Below, piece by piece: positions 24,853 to 33,918 of a stretch of 64,000 nucleotides of DNA. Each line of letters starts with the position of its first letter. The stretch's first letter is position 1. The DNA comes from Mycobacterium rhizamassiliense. GTDB taxonomy: Bacteria > Actinomycetota > Actinomycetes > Mycobacteriales > Mycobacteriaceae. Both the position numbers and the translations under genes were made by a program. The DNA lies in assembly GCF_900157375.1 (NCBI RefSeq), contig NZ_LT721901.1:4793685-4857684 (forward strand). The letters run 5' to 3'. Below the pieces are notes generated by a model. The model was not told the DNA's origin, did no database searches, and saw only the letters and a list, made by a program, of their open reading frames with translations.

Positions 24853-26211
24853 GTGATCGGTCGGGAGGCGTTGTCGGGGGCTTTTGCCACGATCCACGCT
24901 GCGTTCGACGAACTGATCGAGTGCGACTGCGGCGCGTTGGCTACTCGCGAGCAGCTGGCGATGCTGAAGAATTACGAGAAAATCAGGCGCCGCTTGCCGG
25001 CCCTCGAGCATCCGCTGATCAATAGTCTCGCCCGCCAAGCCACTCCGGAAGAGCTGGGCGGCAAGCTGTCCCATGCGATTGCCGAAGAGACGCTGATCAG
25101 CCGCGGCCAAGCGGCCCAGCGCATCAAAGAGGCGCGGGATCTGGGCCCGCGGCGCGGCCTTACCGGTGAACCCATGGATCCTACGATGCCTGCCACCGCT
25201 GAGGCTCAACGCCACGGCAGCTTGGGGACCGGCCAGGTGGCGGTGATCCGCAGGTTCTACCACCAGCTGCCCGGCTGGATCGACGCAGAAACCCGCGAGC
25301 AGGTGGAGGCCCGGCTGGCCAAGGAGGGCAGCCAGTTTCGCCCCGAGCAACTCGCGGACCTGGCCGACACCCTCGCCGACTGCCTCAACCCCGACGGCAA
25401 CTACAGCGATGAGGACCGGGCGCGGCAGCGCGGCCTGACGCTGGGTAACCAGCAGGCCGACGGCATGTCGCAGCTGCGCGGCTGGCTGACCCCCGAAGCA
25501 CGCGCCACGCTCGAAGCCGTCCTGGCGAAGCTTGCCGCGCCCGGCATGTGCAATCCCGACGACGAAAAGCCTTGCGTGGACGCGAGTCCGAGTGAGGAGG
25601 CCATCGAGGGGGACGCGCGCAGCGCGAGCCAACGCAACCATGACGCGTTGAATGCGGTGCTGCGGGGATCACTTGCCTCCGGAAAGCTAGGTCAGCACAA
25701 CGGGCTACCTGCCTCCATCATCGTCACGACGACCCTGGCGGAGCTGGAGGCCGCCGCCGGGCGCGGGCTCACCGGTGGCGGCACCGTCCTTCCGATGAGC
25801 GACGTGATCCGCCTGGCCCGCCACGCGCATCACTACCTGGCGATCTTCGACAAGGGGAAGGCCCTGGCGCTCTATCACACGAAGCGCCTGGCGTCCCCGG
25901 CGCAGCGAATCGTGTTGTACGCCAAGGATCGCGGATGCTCGGGCCCGGGGTGCACCACGCCGGGCTACTACTGCGAAGTTCACCACGTCACCGATTGGGC
26001 CCAATGCCGTGCCACCGACGTGAACAACTTGACGTTCGCCTGCGGACCCCAGCATCGCCTGTTGCGACCTGGAGGTTGGACGACCCGGAAGAACGCCAGG
26101 GGTGACACCGAATGGCTTCCCCCGCCCCACCTGGACCGCGGCCAGCCGCGCATCAACACGTTTCATCATCCCGAAATGCTGCTGCACGACGGGGACGACG
26201 ACGAGCCTTAG
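24853..26211 (+). CDS. 13E12 repeat family DUF222/HNH endonuclease-like protein
   Basis: A 452-residue member of the mycobacterial REP13E12 family: an N-terminal DUF222 helical domain (about 1-320) and a C-terminal HNH nuclease domain. The latter has CSGPGCTTPGYYCEVHHVTDW and the final FACGPQHRLL, giving the zinc Cys pairs and the catalytic HH. Copies of this family are dispersed through mycobacterial genomes, and M. tuberculosis prophage phiRv1 integrates into one of them. The GTG start has no ribosome site; TAGTTT at 24841-24846 is six bases before it, so the message may be leaderless. Its end overlaps that of the convergent kinase-like gene. Confidence 0.9.
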   Translation: MIGREALSGAFATIHAAFDELIECDCGALATREQLAMLKNYEKIRRRLPALEHPLINSLARQATPEELGGKLSHAIAEETLISRGQAAQRIKEARDLGPRRGLTGEPMDPTMPATAEAQRHGSLGTGQVAVIRRFYHQLPGWIDAETREQVEARLAKEGSQFRPEQLADLADTLADCLNPDGNYSDEDRARQRGLTLGNQQADGMSQLRGWLTPEARATLEAVLAKLAAPGMCNPDDEKPCVDASPSEEAIEGDARSASQRNHDALNAVLRGSLASGKLGQHNGLPASIIVTTTLAELEAAAGRGLTGGGTVLPMSDVIRLARHAHHYLAIFDKGKALALYHTKRLASPAQRIVLYAKDRGCSGPGCTTPGYYCEVHHVTDWAQCRATDVNNLTFACGPQHRLLRPGGWTTRKNARGDTEWLPPPHLDRGQPRINTFHHPEMLLHDGDDDEP

Positions 26212-27497
26212 TTCACCTCGGCCAGCGCGGCGTCCAGCAGATCGCCGATACGATGCCGCTCCCACGCGCTCAGCAGATTCGACAGCATCTGCAGCGGTGC
26301 GCGCAGGCCTTCGTCGTCCCTGATGCGGGGGTCGCGGCGATCGTCGGGCACGTCGTCGCCGAATCGCTTGCGGAGCAACGCCGGGACGTCGAGGAGCCAG
26401 GCGACGCCCATCGCCGCCGCGTACAGCAGCGTGTGGCGGAGTAGCCGGTCGGCGTCCAGTGCGGGGCCGCCGCAGCGATGCACCTCGGCGACGAACACCT
26501 GCAGCAGCTCGCCGAAATAGACGTCCCACATGTCGGTTTCGGCGGCCGACATGGCGCCCCAGATGGCCATGCCCATGTTCATCTGGCCGACGCAGCCCCA
26601 ATCCAGCAATCCGCAGTGCAGATCGCCCGCGGAATCGCGCCAGAACCAGGCGTTGTCGATGTTGGCGTTCCAATGGCACAACGCGACATAGTCAGTGTCG
26701 GTGCCCAGCCGGTGAGTGATGGCGTCTTCGTGTTGTGCGATCCGCAGTACGTCCTCGCCGAAGCGGGCCAGGAACTCCTGCGAGCCAACGGTAGCGGGCA
26801 ACAGGCCGGGACGAATCTCGGCGAAGTCGGCCACCTGCTGCACCCGGCGTTGCAGCCGTTCGGCGGACAGCGGCGCTCGCTCTCCCACCGTCGCCGCCTG
26901 CACGTCCAACGGAAAGTGCGCGGTCAATTCGGCCGGCAGGCGCCCGGACCGCTGGGTGCCGGCGAGGCGGGCCAGCGCGGTGAGCAGAGCGCGGTAATGA
27001 TCGAGCGGCTCGGGCATCTCGTAGTCCAGGCACTTGTGATATTGCCGCTCGATCCCGTTGCCGCCGAACCTGATTCGCTCGGTGATCAAGATCCCGGTGC
27101 CGGTGTCGCGGTGGTAATCGCCGAACTGCACATGCGGGACGGCTATCGGGAAACCGGGTGCGCGCGACAGCGCCGCGAATCGCACCTCCGGCTCCATCTG
27201 CGTCTTGCCCCGGTCGCGGATCGGGTTGTCGAGATCGCGGGAGAACTTCACGAACAGGTCGGTGTGCAAACCCGCTGCGGGCGTGGCGTATTCGACCGAC
27301 AGCATCACTTTGCGTCCGGTGCTGCCGCCGTCGATCTCGGTGAACGCGGTGACGGCGGCGACGGCGTTGCCGTCGACCAGCTCGCCCGAGGACCGGAATG
27401 CGTCGGTGAGGAACTTGGCCCCGCCGTCGCGCAGGGCCGCCGGATCGGCGGGAATGGCGACACCGAACCGGTCGCCGGTGACCCACTGCGAAGTCAA
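26208..27497 (-). CDS. APH-fold phosphotransferase
   Basis: A 429-residue protein with the aminoglycoside phosphotransferase/choline-kinase-like fold. The catalytic loop is LCHWNANIDNAWFW, in which the usual H-x-D-x4-N is H-W-N-x4-N, so the catalytic Asp position reads Asn; the Mg-binding LLDWGCVGQMN follows. The substituted Asp is worth noting because it is normally the catalytic base. TTG at 27497 lies four bases after the stop of the upstream SDR gene, with no clear ribosome site, so translation is likely coupled. In degradation operons such kinases are found beside acyl-CoA enzymes; the substrate is unknown. Confidence 0.75.
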   Translation of the reverse strand: MTSQWVTGDRFGVAIPADPAALRDGGAKFLTDAFRSSGELVDGNAVAAVTAFTEIDGGSTGRKVMLSVEYATPAAGLHTDLFVKFSRDLDNPIRDRGKTQMEPEVRFAALSRAPGFPIAVPHVQFGDYHRDTGTGILITERIRFGGNGIERQYHKCLDYEMPEPLDHYRALLTALARLAGTQRSGRLPAELTAHFPLDVQAATVGERAPLSAERLQRRVQQVADFAEIRPGLLPATVGSQEFLARFGEDVLRIAQHEDAITHRLGTDTDYVALCHWNANIDNAWFWRDSAGDLHCGLLDWGCVGQMNMGMAIWGAMSAAETDMWDVYFGELLQVFVAEVHRCGGPALDADRLLRHTLLYAAAMGVAWLLDVPALLRKRFGDDVPDDRRDPRIRDDEGLRAPLQMLSNLLSAWERHRIGDLLDAALAEVN

Positions 27498-27501
27498 CTG
27501 G

Positions 27502-28266
27502 TTACCAGGTCTGTTCGGCCGCGCGTACCAGCATGTGGTTGACCGCCACGCGGCGATCGCGGGTCACCATGAACAGCACCGCATCGGCGATGTCGTCCGG
27601 TCGCAGCATGACCATGTCGGCTGTCTGCCGGGCGATCGCCTCCCGCGAGGCGCCGGCCAGGTGGCTGAAGATCTCGGTGTCAACGGTTCCCGGGCCCACC
27701 ACGCCGACACGAACCCGCTGCCCCAGCACCTCCTGTCGGAGGCCTTCACTGAACGCGTTCACGCCGAACTTGGTCATCGAATAGACGGCGGTGTTGGGGC
27801 GGGCCACCCATCCCGCGGTCGAACTGATGGTGACCAGGTCGGCCACCCCCCGCCCGGCGTCGGCGGCGGCTTCGATCAAGTGCGGGAGCGCCGCCCGGGT
27901 CGCATACAGGACACCTTGAATGTTGACGCCCACCATGTGATCCCAGTCCTGCACCGACGCTTCGGTCGCGGGCGCCGACTGCATCAGGCCGGCGTTGTTG
28001 ACCAGGATGTCGAGGCGCCCCAGTTCGGCGGTGGTGCGCTGCACGGCGGCCGCCACCTGTTCGGCGTCGGTGACGTCGGCGGGCACGACCAGCGCAGCGC
28101 CGCCGGCGGATTCGATCTCGGCCTTCAGTTCGGCCAACCGGTCGGCCCGGCGGGCCAGCAGGGCCACCGCGGCGCCCTGTGCGGCAAGCGCTTTCGCCGT
28201 CGCCGCCCCGATGCCGCTGCTGGCCCCGGTCACCAGGGCGACGGTGTTGGCCAGTGTCTGCGTCAT
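27502..28266 (-). CDS. SDR family oxidoreductase
   Basis: A 254-residue classical SDR: VALVTGASSGIGAATAKAL (coenzyme), ILVNNAGLMQS, catalytic Ser in VTISSTAGW and Y-S-M-T-K. The ARRADRL segment after the second strand favours NADP. The ATG overlaps the stop of the CoA-transferase gene (ATGA) and the stop is four bases before the kinase-like gene. It probably oxidises a hydroxyacyl-CoA or an alcohol in the pathway encoded by this operon. Confidence 0.88.
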   Translation of the reverse strand: MTQTLANTVALVTGASSGIGAATAKALAAQGAAVALLARRADRLAELKAEIESAGGAALVVPADVTDAEQVAAAVQRTTAELGRLDILVNNAGLMQSAPATEASVQDWDHMVGVNIQGVLYATRAALPHLIEAAADAGRGVADLVTISSTAGWVARPNTAVYSMTKFGVNAFSEGLRQEVLGQRVRVGVVGPGTVDTEIFSHLAGASREAIARQTADMVMLRPDDIADAVLFMVTRDRRVAVNHMLVRAAEQTW

Positions 28267-30614
28267 GCTTCTACTCCCGTCGCCAGTATCTGATGCACAA
28301 CGTAGTCGGTGTGCTCGCCGAGGTCGGGCGCGCCGCGCGAAATCTGGGCCGGATCGCGCGTGAGGCGCCACGACGGTCCGAGCACGGGCCGCTGGCCCTC
28401 CCGATGGTCGCTCACAAACCGGTACAGCTCGCGGTCCCAAAGCCGTTGATCGGCAATCACGTCGACCGATGTGGCGCTCTTGCCGCCCGGCACGCCCGCC
28501 GACCGAAGCCGAGCGGCCAGCTCCTCCGCATCGCGCGCCACGGTGAGGCGTGCGAGGTCGGCGTCGAGGGCGTCGGAGTTCGCGTGCCGCTGGGCCCGAG
28601 AGGCGTAGCGCGGGTCGTCGGCCAGCGTGGTGGCGCCTAGCACGTCGCACAGGCTGCGCCATTGGGCCTCGTCGGCGGCGGCGACGGTGATCCACGCACC
28701 GTCCGCGCACGGATAGCAGCCGTGTGGGCAGATGTCCGGGTGGCCATTGCCGTTGGGCCCGAGCCGCTTTCCGGTGAGGCTCTGTTCCAGCAGGCAGTCG
28801 CCGATCATCGAGGAGAGGGTTTCGACGGCGGAGACGTCGACGAACTGTCCCTCGCCCGTTTGCTCCCGGTGCAGCAAGGCCACCACCGCGGCGTAGGCGG
28901 CGGCGGCACCGACCGTCGAATCGCCGTAGCGCATGCTGGCCCCGAGCGGCGGCCCGCCCCGGTAGCCGACCAGCGAGGCCAACCCGGCCAGCGCGGAAAA
29001 GCAGGGCGCATAACCGGTTTGATGCCCGAGCGGCCCGTCGTTACCCCACATCTTGATCGACACCGCGATGATGTCTTCTTTGATCTCGGCCAGCTGCTCG
29101 TACCCCAGGCCCTGGCGCTCCATCGCGCCGGGCCGCAGGTTATTGATGACGATGTCGCTGCGCGCGATCAGCTCGCGCAGATTCGCCATCCCCTCGGGCG
29201 ATTTGATGTCCAGGTCCACGCTGAGGATCTCCGGGTTGATGCTCAGGAAGAACGGCGCGTGGTTGATGTCGGTGCCCCCGTAGGCCCGCATCTCCTCGGG
29301 TAGGGCCGCGGTCTCGACCTTGATCACCTCGGCGCCCAGCATCGCCAGCAGCTTGCCCGCGTAGGGACCCGCCCACACCTTGGTGAGTTCGACGATGCGC
29401 ACGCCCTGTAGCGGACCGCCGCGGGCATCGCGGGGCGGCTTCAGCTGGGGCGACTTCACCGCCGGCCGCGGGTGCGGTGTGGCGAGCCGGCCTAAGACGG
29501 CGGCCGTGTGCTGGCCGAGGGTGGGTGCGGCGGAGACGATTTCGGTGGGCGAGGCGCTAAGCGCATACGGGACGGTGGGATACGACGCCAGGCCGAGCAC
29601 GGGGTGCCGAAGATCGGTGAAGAAGCCGCGGTGCCGGTACTGGGGCGACTCGTGCAGGTCCGCCGCGCCGTTGACCGGAACCAGCGGCACGCTGATGCGC
29701 TGGGCCTGGTCCGCGGCCGCCTCCTTGGCAAGGTCTTTGACCCACTCCGCGAAACCGCGCTGAAAGGTCGCCACCTTCTCGCGCGTGACCGAGAACTCCA
29801 GCCAATCGTCATCGAATTCGTTGAGCCACTCCGGGTCACCCATCAGGGCCTTGACACCCACCCAGTGCGCGCGGCTGGTCATGTACAGGTAGACGAATCC
29901 GTCCGCGCAGGCAAAAAACGACGCAGGCCCCTGCTGGTCGAAGTCGTCGCGGGCGCCGTCGGCCGGGACCTCGCCGGTGACGAACCGGCCCAGGATGCAA
30001 TCCGCCCGCGACACCAGGACGGCCTGCTGCGAGATGTCGATCGACTCGCCCCGACCGCTGTGCATGCGCCCGAACAACGCCGAGGCGACACACAGCGCCG
30101 CCTCCAGCCCGGCCTCGTAGTCGGCGAGGAACCGCCCAGGCCCCTGCAGCGGCGGCTGGGCGGTGTCGGGATGGCTGGGCGTGTGGTATCCCCAGCCGCT
30201 GGCGTGAAAGACGTTGATGCTCTTGGCATTGTCGAACTCGGGCGCCGCGCCCAGGCCGAACGGGGTGATCGAGCAGAACACCACGTCCGGGTGCCGCTCG
30301 GCCCCGCTCGTCGCGCGGTCGTCGATGACGGCGTCGGCCGCCCCGATGAGTTCGTGCAGGCGCTCGGCGCCGGTCGGGTCGGTGACGTCGAACTCGATCG
30401 ATTGCTTGTTCGTGTTGAGGTACGCGAACAGCGCGCTGCCGTCGGGCACCGGGACGTCACCGACGATGGGGGCCATCGCCCGGGTGGGACTGCCCCACCC
30501 GGGCATCTCGACCTTGATGACCTCGGCGCCGAAGTCGGCCAGCAGTTTTCCGCAGTACTCCCCTGCGACCGACCCCGCCAGCTCGACGACCCGGAAGCCG
30601 GTCAGCGCCGACAT
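28263..30614 (-). CDS. Double-domain CaiB/BaiF (class III) CoA-transferase
   Basis: A 783-residue protein made of two class III CoA-transferase domains, about 1-385 and 398-783, each about the length of a normal family member. Both start the same way: VVELAGSVAGEYCGKLLADFGAEVIKVE and IVELTKVWAGPYAGKLLAMLGAEVIKVE. The second half keeps the INNLRPGAMERQGLGYEQL segment typical of active enzymes; the first half lacks N-x-R-P-G there. The fold normally works as an interlocked dimer, so a fused protein may behave as a pseudo-heterodimer. It would transfer CoA between carboxylic acids, without ATP. It is coupled to the SDR and lies 21 bases after the hydratase gene. Confidence 0.88.
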   Translation of the reverse strand: MSALTGFRVVELAGSVAGEYCGKLLADFGAEVIKVEMPGWGSPTRAMAPIVGDVPVPDGSALFAYLNTNKQSIEFDVTDPTGAERLHELIGAADAVIDDRATSGAERHPDVVFCSITPFGLGAAPEFDNAKSINVFHASGWGYHTPSHPDTAQPPLQGPGRFLADYEAGLEAALCVASALFGRMHSGRGESIDISQQAVLVSRADCILGRFVTGEVPADGARDDFDQQGPASFFACADGFVYLYMTSRAHWVGVKALMGDPEWLNEFDDDWLEFSVTREKVATFQRGFAEWVKDLAKEAAADQAQRISVPLVPVNGAADLHESPQYRHRGFFTDLRHPVLGLASYPTVPYALSASPTEIVSAAPTLGQHTAAVLGRLATPHPRPAVKSPQLKPPRDARGGPLQGVRIVELTKVWAGPYAGKLLAMLGAEVIKVETAALPEEMRAYGGTDINHAPFFLSINPEILSVDLDIKSPEGMANLRELIARSDIVINNLRPGAMERQGLGYEQLAEIKEDIIAVSIKMWGNDGPLGHQTGYAPCFSALAGLASLVGYRGGPPLGASMRYGDSTVGAAAAYAAVVALLHREQTGEGQFVDVSAVETLSSMIGDCLLEQSLTGKRLGPNGNGHPDICPHGCYPCADGAWITVAAADEAQWRSLCDVLGATTLADDPRYASRAQRHANSDALDADLARLTVARDAEELAARLRSAGVPGGKSATSVDVIADQRLWDRELYRFVSDHREGQRPVLGPSWRLTRDPAQISRGAPDLGEHTDYVVHQILATGVEA

Positions 30615-30635
30615 ACGAGCTCTCCCCGGGGCACT

Positions 30636-31607
30636 CTAGGGCTTCGCGCGTCCCGAGCGGCTCAGGCGCCACTCCGGCGGGAAGTTCATGTCGTTGTCCT
30701 TCACCACGTTGTTGAGGCCCTTTTCGAAGGTGCCGGCGGTGAGGTCGACCGTGTTGTCCACGTCGTTCTGGATCATCGGCAGCATGCCCTCGACCATGCC
30801 GACGAGAAGGCTGCCGAAGTACTCGCCCTTGTGCTGCTTGTAGAGCTCCAGGAACGTCTTCTGCACCGCGACGGTGTCGGTCGGACGAGACTTCGAGCAC
30901 GCCAGCGCGTACTTCTCGGTTTCCTTCTCCAGCTGGTCGCGGGGCACCACGCTGTTGACGAAGCCGCAGTCGTACATCTCCTTTGCGCTGAAAGGCCGGC
31001 CGGTGAACAGCATTTCGGAGAACTTGCGCAGGCCCATCGTCTCGGCCCACCACCACAGCCGGGGTCCCCAGCCGACGTACCGGAACGCGGGGTGCCCGAA
31101 CAGAGCCTCTTCCGAGGAGATCACCAGGTCGGCATCGCCGGCCTGGTAGAAGTGCCAGCCGTAGCAATAGCCCTTGGCTTCGATGATGCTGACCTTCCGA
31201 AGCTCCTGCAGCGGACGGTTACCGGCGCGGGCCTTGGCATAGAAGTCGGTGACGGTGGACAGGTACCGGTACGACCCACCCGGCGGGTACTTGACCTCGT
31301 CGTCATTGATCGCGAGCTCGTGCAGCAGCGGCATGCCCGGGTTCTCGATCATGCCCCGCTGTTCCGGTAGGTCGCCGCCACTACCGAAATCTTCTCCCTC
31401 GCCGCGGATTACGACGACCTTGACGTCGTCGTCCACGTTGCACTTGTGGATCAGGTCGGCATAAACCTGCCGCATGCCCAGGCTGGTGGCGTTCTGCGCG
31501 TCGGGACGATCGAAGGTGATGTAGGCGATCCGGTTCTTCTTGTCCTTCTCGAACTTGATGTACTGCTCGGCTTCCTTCTTCATCTCTTCGTAGTCGAATT
31601 CAGGCAT
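30636..31607 (-). CDS. Enoyl-CoA hydratase/isomerase family protein
   Basis: A 323-residue crotonase-fold protein, longer than the usual 260. The N-terminal part has a Lys/Glu-rich extension (YEEMKKEAEQYIKFEKDKKN). Then come ITFDRPDAQNATSLGM, the oxyanion-hole segment VIRGEGEDFGSGGDL, and IEAKGYCYGWHFYQAGDADLVISSEEALFGHPAFRYVG. The catalytic glutamates of hydratases are not clearly in place, so the reaction (hydration, isomerisation, C-C cleavage) is open. The C-terminus continues with a helical extension ending WRLSRSGRAKP. It sits between the mycofactocin-type SDR and the CoA-transferase in the operon. Confidence 0.83.
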   Translation of the reverse strand: MPEFDYEEMKKEAEQYIKFEKDKKNRIAYITFDRPDAQNATSLGMRQVYADLIHKCNVDDDVKVVVIRGEGEDFGSGGDLPEQRGMIENPGMPLLHELAINDDEVKYPPGGSYRYLSTVTDFYAKARAGNRPLQELRKVSIIEAKGYCYGWHFYQAGDADLVISSEEALFGHPAFRYVGWGPRLWWWAETMGLRKFSEMLFTGRPFSAKEMYDCGFVNSVVPRDQLEKETEKYALACSKSRPTDTVAVQKTFLELYKQHKGEYFGSLLVGMVEGMLPMIQNDVDNTVDLTAGTFEKGLNNVVKDNDMNFPPEWRLSRSGRAKP

Positions 31608-31645
31608 GCGTTTTCTCCACTTCGTTGTGACTATTGATTTAGTGC

Positions 31646-32494
31646 TTATTTGAGCAAGGCGCCCGCGTCCACGGGCAGCGAAACGCCTGTGACATAACGA
31701 GATTCATCGGAAGTAAGGAACAGCACGGCGTTGCTGATGTCGCGGGCCTCCACCCACGGCACCGGCATCATGTGCATCTGTTGCGAGAACGGCGCGAAGT
31801 CTTCGGGACCGGGATTTTCCAGGTCCGGCCGGAACAGCTTGTACGTGACCTCGTTCATCGTCATCGGCGTGTTCACCTGGCTCGGGTGCACCGAGTTGAC
31901 CCGAATGCTGTGTTCGCCCAACTCGACCGCGAACGTGCGCATCAGCCCGATCACGCCGTGTTTGGCCGCGATGTAGTGGCCGGTATGGGCCAACGCCTTG
32001 TGCGACCCGACCGAACCGGTCAGCACGATGGAGCCGCCGCGCCCGCCGGCGAGGATTTGCGGCACACCGGCTTTCACCGTGTGCCACACCCCGGACAGGT
32101 TCACGTCGATCATGTCCCGCCAGATCTGCTCGCGGATCTTGTGCAGCTTGTTGCCGAAGGTCCCGATTCCCGCGTTGGCGACGATGATGTCGAGGCGGCC
32201 GAGTTGCTCGACCCCGTTGTCCACAGCGGCCTTGAGCCCGTCGTAGTCACGCACGTCGACCTGCGCGGTCACGATGCGCCGGTCGAGGTTCTTGACCAGG
32301 TCGGCGGTTTCGGCGAGATCCTCCGGGGTGGAATGCGGGTAGGCCAGGTTGTCGATCGGCCCGCACACATCGATCGCGATGATGTCGGCGCCCTCCTCCG
32401 CCAGGCGCACCGCGTGGCTGCGGCCCTGCCCGCGGGCGGCACCGCTGATGAAGGCGACCTTCCCTGCTACACGGCCCTCAACCCGGCCGGTCAT
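31646..32494 (-). CDS. Mycofactocin-coupled SDR family oxidoreductase
   Basis: A 282-residue SDR of the mycofactocin-associated group: VAFISGAARGQGRSHAVRLAEEGADIIAIDVC with the long insertion PIDNLAYPHSTPEDLAETADLVKNLDRRI after the second strand, then IIVANAGIG, Ser in IVLTGSVGS and Y-I-A-A-K. Such enzymes keep NAD bound and pass hydride to the peptide cofactor mycofactocin, which is established for the family, not seen here. The ATG shares one base with the stop of the P450 gene (TGATG). It likely oxidises the alcohol made by that P450. Confidence 0.9.
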   Translation of the reverse strand: MTGRVEGRVAGKVAFISGAARGQGRSHAVRLAEEGADIIAIDVCGPIDNLAYPHSTPEDLAETADLVKNLDRRIVTAQVDVRDYDGLKAAVDNGVEQLGRLDIIVANAGIGTFGNKLHKIREQIWRDMIDVNLSGVWHTVKAGVPQILAGGRGGSIVLTGSVGSHKALAHTGHYIAAKHGVIGLMRTFAVELGEHSIRVNSVHPSQVNTPMTMNEVTYKLFRPDLENPGPEDFAPFSQQMHMMPVPWVEARDISNAVLFLTSDESRYVTGVSLPVDAGALLK

Positions 32495-33693
32495 CAGGAC
32501 ACCAAGGCGGGCATGGTTTCCCAGCCGCGCACCGTCGACGTCGGGCTGAGCTTGGCGTTGGCCATGTCGACCTCCCATTCGGGGAACCGCTTGAGGATTT
32601 CCTCCAGCGCAATGCGGCCCTCCAGGCGGGCCAGCGCGGCGCCCAGGCAGAAGTGCGCCCCGACGCTGAATGTGAGGTGCGGCCGGCTGGCGCGATGGAT
32701 GTTGAACGAGTCGGCGTCGGGCCCGAACTGGCGCGAGTCGCGACAGGCGGCCCCGATCAACATCATCATCACGCTGCCCTCGGGCACCGTCTGGTCGTGG
32801 ATGTCGACGTCGCGGGTCACATAGCGGGAGATGTGCGGGGCGGGCGGCTCGTAGCGCAACAGCTCCTCGATCGCCTGCGGGATGAGCGCCGGATTCTGGG
32901 CGAGTTCGCGCCGCTGATCGGGGTGCTCGGCCAGGACCTTGCCCGCCCACCCGATGAGCCGGGTCGTCGTCTCGTTGCCCGCCCCGGCAACGACATTCAG
33001 ATAGACCAGGATTTCCTCGCGGGTCAGCCGCCGAGTCACGCCCTTGTCGTCGACGAACTCCACGTTGAGCAACTCGGTCATGATGTCGTCGGACGGGTTG
33101 TCCGCACGCCAGTCGATGTACGCCTCGAACATGTCGCCGACCGACAGCCCCTTGGTGTGGTCCATGGGCTTGCCCGCCTCGGTGCGCAGCTGCGCGTTGA
33201 CGTGATCGCGGACGAATACCTGGTCGTCCTCCGGGATGCCCAGCAGCGCGCTGATGGTCTTCATCGGCATCTGCGCGCCCAGGTCGGTGACGAAGTCGAA
33301 GTGGCCCGTTCCGACGATCGGATCGAGCGACTGGACGCAGAACTCGCGGATCATCGGCTCCAGCGCGTTGATCTTGCGGGGGGTGAACATGCGCGACAGC
33401 AGCTTGCGGTGCACGTCGTGGATCGGGGGGTCTTCGAAGATCAGCATTCCCGACGGAATGTCGAGGTTGGCCTTGATCAATTCCAGAATCGCGCCCCGCG
33501 CAGAACTGAACGTGGCGTTGTCCACGAGTGCCTTGTTAACGTCCGCGAACCGGCTCACCGCGTAAAAGTCATATTCCGAGTTGTAGTACAGCGGCACCTC
33601 TTCTCGCAGCCGCGCGAACATCGGATACGGGTCGGCGATCAGGTCGACGTCGTACGGATCGAATCGGACGTGACTCTCGGTACTCGTCGTCAC
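32494..33693 (-). CDS. Cytochrome P450
   Basis: A 399-residue P450 with the N-terminus HVRFDPYDVDLIADPYPMFARLREEVPLYYN common to mycobacterial CYPs. It has the I-helix VVAGAGNETTTRLIG, ExxR in EELLRY, and the haem loop FSVGAHFCLGAALARLE. GTG at 33693 has AGGAGGG at ideal spacing, which sets the start; the frame runs on to 33732. It is the first enzyme gene of a six-gene operon ending at 26208. A TetR gene on the same strand lies upstream, with operator-like and hairpin sequences in the 225-bp gap. Confidence 0.92.
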   Translation of the reverse strand: MTTSTESHVRFDPYDVDLIADPYPMFARLREEVPLYYNSEYDFYAVSRFADVNKALVDNATFSSARGAILELIKANLDIPSGMLIFEDPPIHDVHRKLLSRMFTPRKINALEPMIREFCVQSLDPIVGTGHFDFVTDLGAQMPMKTISALLGIPEDDQVFVRDHVNAQLRTEAGKPMDHTKGLSVGDMFEAYIDWRADNPSDDIMTELLNVEFVDDKGVTRRLTREEILVYLNVVAGAGNETTTRLIGWAGKVLAEHPDQRRELAQNPALIPQAIEELLRYEPPAPHISRYVTRDVDIHDQTVPEGSVMMMLIGAACRDSRQFGPDADSFNIHRASRPHLTFSVGAHFCLGAALARLEGRIALEEILKRFPEWEVDMANAKLSPTSTVRGWETMPALVS

Positions 33694-33798
33694 GAAATCC
33701 CTCCTAGGGCTGCTAATTTCGGCACCCGACATCGCGGCGTGAGCACCGGATCCGATTCGGGCAATTTGTACACTCCGCTTAAATGGGTCGCTCTGACA

Positions 33799-33845
33799 TG
33801 TACACGGACTCGGCTGCTAGCGGGCTCGCCGACGGTCCGTGAACA
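33799..33845 (-). promoter_or_regulatory. Large imperfect hairpin between TetR and CYP genes
   Basis: TGTACACGGAC (33799-33809) pairs with GTCCGTGAACA (33835-33845), 10 of 11 bases matching, and inner TCGGC/GCCGA arms extend the stem. It lies 105-152 bases before the CYP start. It could terminate TetR transcription or attenuate the CYP operon. Confidence 0.4.
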
Positions 33846-33852
33846 TCGGCTT

Positions 33853-33870
33853 ACTCTATTCTCGTAGAGA
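33853..33870. promoter_or_regulatory. Operator-like site, copy 1 (CYP side)
   Basis: ACTCTATTCTCGTAGAGA contains the inverted arms CTCTA/TAGAG and matches the site at 34691-34708 in the pattern ACTCTATnnTCGTAGnG. Probably bound by the adjacent TetR protein to control the CYP operon. Confidence 0.5.
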
Positions 33871-33918
33871 ACCATATGGCGGGTGTTCTGGCAAGGGTCA
33901 ACGCCGCGAAATCGGCCG

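Noticed and set aside
24853..26211. The 13E12 gene as evidence of a prophage
   Set aside because: Some phages integrate into this family, but no integrase, att-like duplication or phage genes flank it here.
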